Below, piece after piece: positions 1 through 5,739 of a DNA stretch of 5,846 nt (the first letter of the stretch is position 1; each line of letters begins with the position of its first letter). The stretch is from Treponema sp. Lineage in GTDB: Bacteria > Spirochaetota > Spirochaetia > Treponematales > Treponemataceae. Position numbers and translations under genes: made by a program. The notes beneath the pieces were generated by a model. That model made no database searches and had not been told where the DNA came from. It saw only the letters and a list, made by a program, of their open reading frames with translations. The DNA lies in the NCBI GenBank assembly GCA_016296655.1, contig JAEDIW010000086.1, positions 1 through 5,846 of the forward strand. Reading direction: 5' to 3'.

Positions 1-36
1 CTTCAATCACTGCTGCAGGAAGACCAGCTGCTGACT

Positions 37-2112
37 TTAGTGCAGATAAACCATCAGAAGCATGATGTCGCTGTTTCTGATTCCGCTGATTCTGGCAGCC
101 TGCCCAAGTGTTAAAGGCCTGACTTTTTCAAGCTTCTGCCGGGATTCGCTGGATAGCGACGGAATGGCACCGTAGTCAAAATCAACAGGAATCCTGGCAT
201 TTTCCATTTTATGCATTTTTTCAACGCGTCTGTCCTGTTTTTCAATGTAATATTTGTATTTAAAATTTATCTGGGCAGCTTCCCATGCTTTCTCAGGATA
301 GCCGGGGTTTTCCATTTTTGGCTTTTTTAAAAGCTGGGCAACAATTTCTTCTTCCAGGGCATATTTTGCCGTCATTTTGTCCAGCTGCGCCTTAGATTTT
401 AAGCCAATGTCAAAGCCGTACTGGCAGAGTCTTTGGTCAGCTGTATCATAACGGAGTTTAAGCCGATATTCTGCTCTAGCCGTAAACATTCTGTAAGGTT
501 CTTTTGTGCCAAGCGTTACAAGGTCATCAATCAAAACTCCGATGTAAGCTTCATCACGGCGCAAAATTAAAGGCTGCCATTCAGGAATTGCCCTGAAATT
601 TGAAAGGCCTGCAGCTTTTTGAGCTTGTTCAAGATACCTGTTCAGGCTTGCCGTCTGATGTGCAGAAATTTCATCAAACATTTTTAAGTCGTCTGCTGTG
701 AAGCGTGGCTTCATCAAAAGGCAGCCGTCTTCCATTGAGGACGGAGAAACGGGCATTTCTTCGTTTGAAGGGCAGAGCGGGCCGCAGAATTCCCTGTGTT
801 TTTTTGAATAAAGGGCTGCATTTATTCCTGCAATAAGTCCCTGACCGGCCGCTTCTTCATAGCCAGAAGTTCCGTTGATTTGTCCTGCATTAAAAAGTCC
901 TGCAACTCTTTTGGTTTCAAGAGACGGATACAGCTGAGTTGGTTCAACATAGTCGTATTCAACGGCATAACCAGGTCGGGCAACAACAGCATTTTCAAAG
1001 CCTGTCATTGTACGCAGAAAAGCGTCCTGTACGGATTCAGGCAAAGAAGAAGAAAGTCCGTTCAAATAAATTTCATCTGTTTCAAGGCCTTCTGGCTCTA
1101 CAAAAATCTGGTGGCGTTCGCGTTCTGCAAAACGCATGACTTTGTCTTCAATGGAAGGACAGTATCTGGGCCCGATTCCAGAAATTTTTCCGCTGTAAAG
1201 TGGCGAGCGGCCGATATTTTTTCGGATAATTTCATGAGTTTTTTCGTTTGTGTAAACTACGTGGCACGGAACCATGGGTCTGTCAATTTTTTCATCATCA
1301 AAAGAAAAAGGAATTACTTCGTCATCTGACGGCTGAAGTTCAAGATTTGAAAAATCTACAGTATGTTTTAAAATTCGTGGTGGGGTTCCAGTTTTCAACC
1401 GGCCAGTAGTAAATCCAAGTCTGTGCAGCGACTGAGTTAGTCCAAAAGCCCCAGCTTCGCCTAAGCGTCCGCAAGGAGCGTCATAATCTCCGATAAAAAT
1501 GCGCCCTCCCAAAAAAGTTCCTGTCGTAAGAACAACGGCACGTACTGGAATGATTCTTCCGCGCTCTGTAACAATTCCTGTTACTTTCTGGCGCATACCG
1601 CTTTTTGCAGCATCACTCATGCAGTTATGGCTATATTCTTCAGGGCGGAATTCACCAGGAATAGAGCCTTTTTCTGCTGATGTGTCAGAATTTGGTGGCA
1701 GTTTTGTGTCGGAAGCAACTGTCAGAATGTCAGTAACGGTGTCCATCAGCGTGGAAAGATTTTCTGTTGTTTCAACAGTTTTGCGTGCAATCTGTGAATA
1801 AGTGATTTTGTCAGCCTGAGAGCGCGGCGCCTGAACTGCAGGTCCCCGGCGTTTATTTAAAAGCCTGAACTGAATCATTGATTTATCAATGATTTTTCCC
1901 ATTTCACCGCCAAGCGCATCAATTTCGCAGACGATATTTCCTTTTGCAATTCCTCCAATAGACGGATTGCAGGACATCCTGCCAATCGAATCAACAGATT
2001 GAGTAATTAATACAGTTTTCAAACCCATTCTGGCAGAAGCCAGTGCAGCTTCAATTCCTGCATGTCCGCCGCCAACTACAGCAACGTCAAAATAATCATA
2101 AAAACCAGCCAT
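37..2112 (-). CDS. mnmG: tRNA uridine-5-carboxymethylaminomethyl modification enzyme MnmG (GidA)
   Basis: FAD-dependent cytosolic enzyme which, with the GTPase MnmE, installs the (carboxymethyl)aminomethyl group at C5 of wobble uridine 34 in certain tRNAs. Seen: the Rossmann FAD motif GGGHAG at residues 14-19, the conserved SCNPSIGG stretch at about 47-54, the first family signature GPRYCPSIEDK at 314-324 with its conserved Cys318, and the second signature AGQINGTSGYEEAAGQG at 409-425. The C-terminal MnmE/tRNA-binding region ends in the typical form (GQAARISGIRNSDIMLLMVYL), so the gene is complete with a TAA stop. At 691 residues it is longer than the roughly 630 usual in E. coli. The excess is mostly a hydrophilic insert at about 133-175, between the TDIL and VTGIVTERG strands. 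No Shine-Dalgarno precedes the ATG, but a promoter sits directly upstream. mnmE and rsmG, frequent neighbours elsewhere, are not in the window. Identification is secure. Confidence 0.98.
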   Translation of the reverse strand: MAGFYDYFDVAVVGGGHAGIEAALASARMGLKTVLITQSVDSIGRMSCNPSIGGIAKGNIVCEIDALGGEMGKIIDKSMIQFRLLNKRRGPAVQAPRSQADKITYSQIARKTVETTENLSTLMDTVTDILTVASDTKLPPNSDTSAEKGSIPGEFRPEEYSHNCMSDAAKSGMRQKVTGIVTERGRIIPVRAVVLTTGTFLGGRIFIGDYDAPCGRLGEAGAFGLTQSLHRLGFTTGRLKTGTPPRILKHTVDFSNLELQPSDDEVIPFSFDDEKIDRPMVPCHVVYTNEKTHEIIRKNIGRSPLYSGKISGIGPRYCPSIEDKVMRFAERERHQIFVEPEGLETDEIYLNGLSSSLPESVQDAFLRTMTGFENAVVARPGYAVEYDYVEPTQLYPSLETKRVAGLFNAGQINGTSGYEEAAGQGLIAGINAALYSKKHREFCGPLCPSNEEMPVSPSSMEDGCLLMKPRFTADDLKMFDEISAHQTASLNRYLEQAQKAAGLSNFRAIPEWQPLILRRDEAYIGVLIDDLVTLGTKEPYRMFTARAEYRLKLRYDTADQRLCQYGFDIGLKSKAQLDKMTAKYALEEEIVAQLLKKPKMENPGYPEKAWEAAQINFKYKYYIEKQDRRVEKMHKMENARIPVDFDYGAIPSLSSESRQKLEKVRPLTLGQAARISGIRNSDIMLLMVYLH

Positions 2113-2121
2113 GACAGAACG

Positions 2122-2150
2122 ATTATAGTGAAATTAAATGTTTTAGACAA
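2122..2150 (-). promoter_or_regulatory. Predicted sigma-70 promoter of mnmG
   Basis: On the minus strand a -35 box TTGTCT (2145-2150, 4 of 6 consensus bases), a 17-base spacer and a perfect -10 box TATAAT (2122-2127) precede mnmG. The -10 ends 9 bases before the ATG, so transcription would start within about 2-3 bases of the start codon and give an almost leaderless mRNA. This agrees with the absence of a ribosome binding site. It implies mnmG can be expressed independently of the hydrolase gene upstream. The boxes are read directly; activity is inferred. Confidence 0.65.
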
Positions 2151-2158
2151 ATATTTTT

Positions 2159-2178
2159 GTATGAATCAGTATGAATCA
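2159..2178. repeat. Perfect 10-bp tandem duplication at the hydrolase stop codon
   Basis: GTATGAATCA occurs twice in direct tandem. On the minus strand this reads TGATTCATAC twice, and the first copy begins with the TGA stop codon of the nucleoside hydrolase. It lies in the 63-base gap before mnmG, just upstream of the mnmG -35 box. It is probably a slippage duplication; no function is evident. Confidence 0.7.
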
Positions 2179-3129
2179 AGGAAGAGAGAGCAGACATTCT
2201 TTTACAAAGTTGATAAATGCCTTTCTGTCGATGTCCATGCAGACTTTTGCATTTGGCGCTTTTGAAAAAGGACTTCTGCGCCTGTCGGCAACGGTCATGC
2301 CTGTGGTAAATTTCCCCTGATTTTCTATTTCAATTGAAAATTCCTGCACTGTAAAAAAATCAGGGTGCAGTAAAAAAACTATAGTCGTGGGATCATGCAG
2401 AAAAACACCACTGTGTCCCATTTTTTTGTGAAAAATCTCCATGAATTCAAGAAGTTCACAGGCCATGGACGCAGCTTTTCTGGGAATTTGCCTGAGTTCT
2501 TTGATTTCTTCAAAAGAAATGAAGGCTTTTTCGGTCATGTCCAGAGCGCACATTACTATTGGAATGCCTGAAGAAAAGACAATCTGTGCAGCTTCCGGGT
2601 CGAACAGCATGTTGAATTCTGCTGCAGGTGTACAATTTCCGTGGTTGATTCCGCCACCCATCAGGATGATTTTTTCAATTTTTGACTTACATTCAGGATA
2701 TTTTTCAAGCAGAAGGGCTATATTTGTCAAAGGAGCTGTGCAGATAAGCGTAACTTTTTCATATTTTTCAGGCCTTTCATGCAGAGTTTGCAAAATTCCG
2801 CCTGTCAGGTCAACGGCCTTTTTTTCCTGAATTTTAAAAGAAGGAGGCAAAAGTTCAAGCGTTCCAAGTCCTGTATTTCCATGCATCTTGCCTGCCAGAC
2901 GACATTCCCTTGCCAGAGGTTTTTCAGCTCCGGCAGCTACAGGAATTTCTGTTTTGCCAAGAAAATTCAGAATTTTCATTGCGTTTAAACTTGTCTGATG
3001 AACGTTCAGGTTGCCGGCGGCAGCGGTTACAGCTAGTACATCAATATTTTTTGCTGCAAAAGCCAGAAGAAGCATGAGCGCATCATCAGTTCCAGGATCA
3101 CAGTCGATAATGACAGGAATTTTTTTCAT
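2176..3129 (-). CDS. Nucleoside hydrolase, inosine-uridine preferring (Rih/IunH) family
   Basis: Cytosolic hydrolase predicted to split the N-glycosidic bond of ribonucleosides, giving ribose and a free base for salvage. Seen, numbering from the ATG: the family hallmark DCDPGTDDA at 9-17, whose aspartates bind the catalytic calcium; AGN at 38-40; the ribose-binding segment EFNMLFDPEAA after GGGINHGN; and FLHDPTT near residue 240, with the His-Asp pair that completes the calcium site. The length of 317 residues is normal for the family. A GTG two codons upstream (3133-3135) is possible, but the ATG at 3127-3129 starts the protein exactly as relatives begin (MKKIPVIIDCDPG). No Shine-Dalgarno is visible. 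A TATACT hexamer 6 bases before the ATG resembles a -10 box but lacks a good -35. The gene begins 20 bases after the MATE stop, so co-transcription is likely. Base specificity (purine, pyrimidine or both) cannot be read from the motifs. Confidence 0.93.
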   Translation of the reverse strand: MKKIPVIIDCDPGTDDALMLLLAFAAKNIDVLAVTAAAGNLNVHQTSLNAMKILNFLGKTEIPVAAGAEKPLARECRLAGKMHGNTGLGTLELLPPSFKIQEKKAVDLTGGILQTLHERPEKYEKVTLICTAPLTNIALLLEKYPECKSKIEKIILMGGGINHGNCTPAAEFNMLFDPEAAQIVFSSGIPIVMCALDMTEKAFISFEEIKELRQIPRKAASMACELLEFMEIFHKKMGHSGVFLHDPTTIVFLLHPDFFTVQEFSIEIENQGKFTTGMTVADRRRSPFSKAPNAKVCMDIDRKAFINFVKECLLSLP

Positions 3130-3149
3130 GCGCACAGTATAGCACTTTT

Positions 3150-4529
3150 TCAGTTATGGCGTAACAGTTTGTTTTTTGGGAATTTTTTTTGTGTCCAGCA
3201 GATATAATAAACTAGCAGTGAAACTGAACACATTGCCCAACCGATTGGGTAACAGATTGAAACAGGGAAGAAATCTTGCGTCAGATGTGTTACTACGAAA
3301 AGGTAAATCTGCCTGAAAAAAACATAGCCATTCAGTAGTAGAAGCATTGGAGCTGTTGTATTTCCAAAACCTCTCAAGGCACCTGCAAAAACTGGATTTA
3401 TTACCCTTATCATGTAAAAAGCCGTGCAGACGCGCAGAAAATATTTTCCGTAGTAAATGACACCGCTGTCTTTGTTAAAAAGCATAATAAGGGAAGTGGC
3501 AAAGGCCTGCATGAAAGCAAATGTAAGTACAGCTACTCCAAGAGAAATCATTATTGCAATCCATACGCCTTTTTTTGCCCTGGAAATGTTGTCTGCTCCG
3601 AAATTCTGTCCTACGTAAGTTGTTATGCTCATTTGCAGACTTTGTATCGGCAGAAGGCAAATCTGGTCGATTTTGTTGAAAGTTGCCCAGCCGGCAACAC
3701 AGTCTGAGCCAAATGTGTTGATGTAACCTTGCACAAAAACATTTGAAAAAGATGTCAGTGAGGACTGAATTCCTCCTGGAACTCCAAGCACAAGAATTTT
3801 GTGGAGTATTTTAAAATCGATTTTCAGTTCGCTGAAATTTATTTTATAAACTTCATTGCCTGTGGAAATTGCGTGAATTACAAGAAATGCTGAAACTGCT
3901 TGAGAAATCATAGTTGCATAGGCTGCTCCTGCAATTCCAAGATTCAGGCTGATTACAAAAAATAAATCCAAAAGTACATTTATAATTGAACTGATTATCA
4001 AAAACTGGACAGGTCTTTTAGAATCACCCAAAGCCCGCAGAATTCCTGAACCAATATTGTAAAGCATGAGAAATATGATGCCTGAAAAATGAATTGTAAG
4101 ATATATATGAGACTGTTCGATTATATCTTGAGGTGTTGAGTTCAGGTGAAGCAGGGGAAGGTTGCACCAGATTCCTGCAGCGGTAAAGAAAAAGCCAAGA
4201 ATGAGAGTAGAAAGTATCATTGTATGAATGGCTTTCCGCAGACTTGAAATATTTTTTGCCCCAAAATATTGAGAAATTAAAATTCCTCCGCCTGTTGAAA
4301 AGCCCATGAAAAAGCCAATCAAGGTATTTACAAACGGACTTGTTGCCCCAATGGCTGCAAGAGCTTCTTTTCCTACATAGTTTCCAACAATTATGCTGTC
4401 AACAGTGTTATATAGCTGCTGAAAAATATTTCCCATCATCAGTGGCATGGCAAAGTTGATGATGTGTCTGGCAATGCTGCCTTGAGTCATGTCTGTAATT
4501 TCTGTTTTTTTATCTGCAAAAAAAATCAT
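3150..4529 (-). CDS. MATE family efflux transporter
   Basis: Inner-membrane exporter of the multidrug and toxic compound extrusion family, which generally uses a sodium or proton gradient to expel organic cations. Seen: 459 residues, the usual size, hydrophobic throughout, with a pattern fitting 12 membrane helices in two homologous halves. The N-terminal family block reads MTQGSIARHIINFAMPLMMG followed by NIFQQLYNTVDSIIVGNYVG. The second half shows the matching GVPGGIQSS and GYINTFGSDCVAGWATFNKI blocks. The ATG at 4527-4529 adds 13 residues before MTQGS; that inner methionine (residue 14) is a possible alternative start, and neither has a ribosome binding site. The C-terminus is lysine-rich (TQKKFPKNKLLRHN). 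The gene starts only 15 bases after the TAA of the read-through NifX-family frame and ends 20 bases before the hydrolase, consistent with one transcript. The exported substrate is unknown. Pairing with a nucleoside hydrolase could suggest a nucleoside-like compound, but that is speculation. Confidence 0.93.
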   Translation of the reverse strand: MIFFADKKTEITDMTQGSIARHIINFAMPLMMGNIFQQLYNTVDSIIVGNYVGKEALAAIGATSPFVNTLIGFFMGFSTGGGILISQYFGAKNISSLRKAIHTMILSTLILGFFFTAAGIWCNLPLLHLNSTPQDIIEQSHIYLTIHFSGIIFLMLYNIGSGILRALGDSKRPVQFLIISSIINVLLDLFFVISLNLGIAGAAYATMISQAVSAFLVIHAISTGNEVYKINFSELKIDFKILHKILVLGVPGGIQSSLTSFSNVFVQGYINTFGSDCVAGWATFNKIDQICLLPIQSLQMSITTYVGQNFGADNISRAKKGVWIAIMISLGVAVLTFAFMQAFATSLIMLFNKDSGVIYYGKYFLRVCTAFYMIRVINPVFAGALRGFGNTTAPMLLLLNGYVFFRQIYLFVVTHLTQDFFPVSICYPIGWAMCSVSLLVYYICWTQKKFPKNKLLRHN

Positions 4530-4544
4530 ACTTAACGTTTATGC

Positions 4545-4925
4545 TTAATGTGTAGTTTTTTTTCTAAAAGCGTTGATTTTGGCGATTGCGTCTTCAACAG
4601 GTAAAACAATATCGTATGCCCGGATTCCCTTTTTGGCAAGAGATTGAATTGCATGCGGTCCTATCCTTGCTCACAGAACATAATCGACATCTGAAAGTTT
4701 TTCCGCCATTATGTCCATAGGGGCTGCTCCTGCTGCTGCTTTTTTATTTGCAACTCCGCCACATTCTCCACCACCACAGGCTGCATTTACATTTCTGTCT
4801 TCAATTTCTTTGAAAGCACCTGTCTTTTCATTGACTTCGTAAATATAAAAATGGGTAGCATGCCCAAAGTGGCTGTCAATTATCTGACCGTCTGAACTTG
4901 CTGCTGCTATTTTGTAATCAGCCAT
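4545..4925 (-). CDS. NifB/NifX-family cofactor-binding protein with in-frame TGA; candidate selenoprotein
   Basis: A 126-codon frame of the dinitrogenase iron-molybdenum cofactor family (NifX, NafY, NifB C-terminus), small proteins that bind or carry metal-sulfur clusters. Residues 1-31 show the family start (KIAAASSDG, then HFGHATHFYIYEV). Residues 50-57 are a Cys-rich CGGGECGG loop. Residues 78-84 are SDVDYVL. A TGA at 4671-4673 would end the protein at 84 residues, but the same frame continues with ARIGPHAIQSLAKKGI, then YDI and VEDAIAKINAF, to a TAA at 4545-4547. This is the second half of the domain (IGPxA helix, KxGI strand, terminal helix), bringing the length to that typical of the family. 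The TGA takes the position of Cys in NifB C-termini (VLCxxIG, from memory), so Sec85 is plausible, perhaps joining Cys50 and Cys55 as a metal ligand. The start is fixed by a strong AAAGGAGA site. The alternative is a nonsense mutation from TGC/TGT in a decaying nifB-nifX unit. Family assignment is firm; the decoding of the TGA is open. Confidence 0.8.
4636..4670 (-). promoter_or_regulatory. Candidate bacterial SECIS-like stem-loop directly after the TGA
   Basis: The mRNA after UGA can fold as follows: GCAAG pairs with CUUGC, one U bulges from the 3' strand, GAU pairs with AUC, an A-A mismatch follows, then GGA pairs with UUC (one G-U), closing a 10-base loop CCGCAUGCAA. That gives 11 pairs starting at the first base after UGA. 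A stem abutting UGA and a bulged U resemble the E. coli fdhF element. Against it, the loop starts only 12 bases from UGA and lacks a G in its first two positions, so the fit to the usual SelB-binding model is imperfect. Pairings were worked out by hand, without a folding energy. Confidence 0.4.
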
Positions 4926-5146
4926 GGCTGTATGTCTCCTTTATGTTGATTCTGTTCATGTAAATTTGTGTCCCAATATCATAAACTCCAGGAACTCCAA
5001 CTGCATCTGCACGGCAATGTGCGCAGTGTCTGAAAATGTTGATGTAAGGTTCTGCATCCTGGAGCTACAGGCAGGTGAATTCTGCCCTTGTTGTGTTTGC
5101 AAGGACCAAAGCACGGATGTTCGCGAAAAACAGTTTCTTTATCTAA
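4918..5146 (-). pseudogene. Remnant of a nifB-like radical SAM gene with core deleted
   Basis: Two out-of-frame pieces of one gene survive. Piece A (5146-5054) encodes LDKETVFREHPCFGPC then KHNKGRIHLPVAPGC, the start of NifB-type radical SAM proteins (HPC...HLPVAPxC), whose last Cys is the first ligand of the radical SAM 4Fe-4S cluster. Piece B (5055-4918, shifted frame) encodes AEPYINIFRHCAHCRADAVG and 25 more residues. HCxxCRADAxG is a known NifB motif near the end of the radical SAM domain. The two meet around 5053-5056, in the bases TGCA. From the family's size, roughly 200 or more codons, including the other two cluster cysteines, are missing. Piece A is also truncated or junctional at its 5' end: TGA precedes its first codon and the transposase frame runs straight into it. 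Piece B ends at a TGA inside ATGGCTGA, overlapping the start of the NifX-family gene, so the two were translationally coupled partners. Intact, it would have been a cofactor-assembly enzyme. As it stands it cannot be functional. Confidence 0.75.
4935..4942 (-). promoter_or_regulatory. Strong ribosome binding site of the NifX-family gene
   Basis: AAAGGAGA lies 9 bases before the ATG at 4923-4925 and fixes that start. It sits within the last codons of the nifB-like remnant, as expected for two coupled genes. It is the only clear Shine-Dalgarno sequence found in front of a gene in this window. Confidence 0.85.
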
Positions 5147-5658
5147 TCATTTTTCTCTACGGCTCTTTTCCAGACGAAGGTATATTTATTTGCGGCGCTT
5201 TCTATTTTTGTTCCGTCAACGAAATATTTTTCAAGGCTGACATAACCTTTTCTGTTCAGAAGCTTCACTGTCGATACAAATATTTCTTCGATTGAGTCTT
5301 TCAGCTTTTCACTTCGGAATGTGTTAATCGTTCTGAAGTCAGGTTTCTGGAATCCTGTTAGCCACATCACGTTTACATTCTCGCGGCACTGCTTTGCAAT
5401 CTGTCGTGAAGAATAGGTTCCTGTCATGTAGCAGTAAATCAATACTTTAAGCATCATGACCGGATTGTATCTGCTTGCTCCTCCTCCTTTTGTGTTTCGT
5501 GCAAACACTTCTTCAATTTCGAGTTCATCTACTGTTTTACTGACAATTCTTACAAAATGATTCTGCGGAACCAGCTCATCAAGACTTGGTGGCAGGAGCC
5601 ACTGCTCGCCCTGGTTATATGGTTTGTATGTGATTTTATCGCTTACGCCTCTGCTCAT
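5143..5658 (-). pseudogene. IS1182-family transposase, N-terminal fragment
   Basis: 171 residues matching the N-terminal part of IS1182-type DDE transposases, which normally have around 450 or more. Residues 1-75 hold the family opening (PYNQGEQWLLPPSLDELVP, then HFVRIVSKTVDEL and RYNPVMMLKVLIYCYMTGTY). The DUF772-type helical domain follows (SSRQIAKQCRENVNVMWLTG, then PDFRTINTFR). Near 147-152, YFVDGTKIE carries what is probably the first catalytic Asp of the DDE triad. The frame then stops at TAG after WKRAVEKND, where relatives continue into the catalytic core, so the other two catalytic residues are lost. Downstream sequence in all minus frames is nifB-like or meaningless, so this is a deletion junction and not a frameshift. 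No Shine-Dalgarno precedes the ATG. The fragment cannot catalyse transposition, although a truncated DNA-binding product could be made. Confidence 0.88.
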
Positions 5659-5664
5659 ATTTAA

Positions 5665-5693
5665 ATTTTAGCAGATTTGAATTCACTTGTAAA
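5665..5693 (-). promoter_or_regulatory. Transposase promoter, possibly leaderless
   Basis: A -35 box TTTACA (5688-5693, 5 of 6), an exact 17-base spacer ending in TGC, and a -10 box TAAAAT (5665-5670, 5 of 6) with an extended TG just upstream. Only 6 bases separate the -10 from the ATG at 5656-5658, so transcription would start at or near the start codon. No terminator is seen between here and the MATE gene, so this promoter may feed the genes to the left. Confidence 0.65.
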
Positions 5694-5705
5694 TTTAAAA
5701 TAATT

Positions 5706-5735
5706 GGGGCTGCCCCATACTTTTGGGACAGCCTC
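5706..5735. repeat. Terminal palindrome of the insertion sequence
   Basis: Inverted repeat with 12-base arms (5706-5717 and 5724-5735) around a 6-base loop. On the minus strand the arms are GAGGCTGTCCCA and TGGGGCAGCCCC, pairing with one mismatch and one G-U. The outer arm resembles the GxGGCTGTCxCAAAA ends of many IS1182-type elements (recalled, not searched). The hairpin could also stop transcription entering from the partial gene on the right, though the run after it (AATTATTTT) is only weakly U-rich. In the plus direction TTTCTT follows, but no plus-strand gene ends here. Confidence 0.6.
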
Positions 5736-5739
5736 TTTC

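Larger units (their letters stand above)
5143..5735 (-). mobile_element. Truncated IS1182-like insertion sequence, transposase-start end only
   Basis: The piece runs from a terminal palindrome at 5706-5735, through a promoter and the transposase start, to an abrupt end near 5143 where nifB-like sequence begins. No matching terminal repeat (GAGGCTGTCCC or its complement) was found at the other side, and more than half of the transposase is missing. It is therefore a dead relic, mobilisable only if a complete relative supplied transposase and a second end existed. The family is assigned from the transposase N-terminus. The exact outer boundary is uncertain by a few bases because no target duplication can be seen. 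Confidence 0.7.

Noticed and set aside
10..35. Apparent palindrome CTGCTGCAGG...CCAGCTGCTG downstream of mnmG as a terminator
   Set aside because: When the arms are paired, every third position is an A-A or T-T mismatch and no U-run follows, so it would not form a stable terminator.
880..1329. Plus-strand open frame of 149 codons inside mnmG
   Set aside because: It is antisense to a fully conserved mnmG segment, has no recognisable motif and has no ribosome binding site.
3475..3660. Minus-strand open frame of 61 codons within the MATE gene
   Set aside because: It is an alternative frame of a clearly conserved transporter, with no family features of its own.
4634..4654. Second possible stem after the TGA (GCAA with UUGC, positions +19 to +35) as the SECIS core
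   Set aside because: It has only four pairs and a 9-base loop without any G, making it weaker than the longer hairpin that uses the same bases.
4671..4673. UGA decoded as tryptophan (altered genetic code)
   Set aside because: The MATE and nucleoside hydrolase genes terminate at TGA exactly where their families end, so TGA is a normal stop in this genome.
4924..5295. Plus-strand open frame of 123 codons across the nifB relic and transposase fragment
   Set aside because: It is antisense to three recognisable minus-strand coding pieces and resembles no protein; it is open only by chance.
5706..5735. Palindrome as a plus-strand rho-independent terminator
   Set aside because: Although TTTCTT follows on the plus strand, no plus-strand gene precedes it. 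Its location at the edge of the insertion sequence explains it better.
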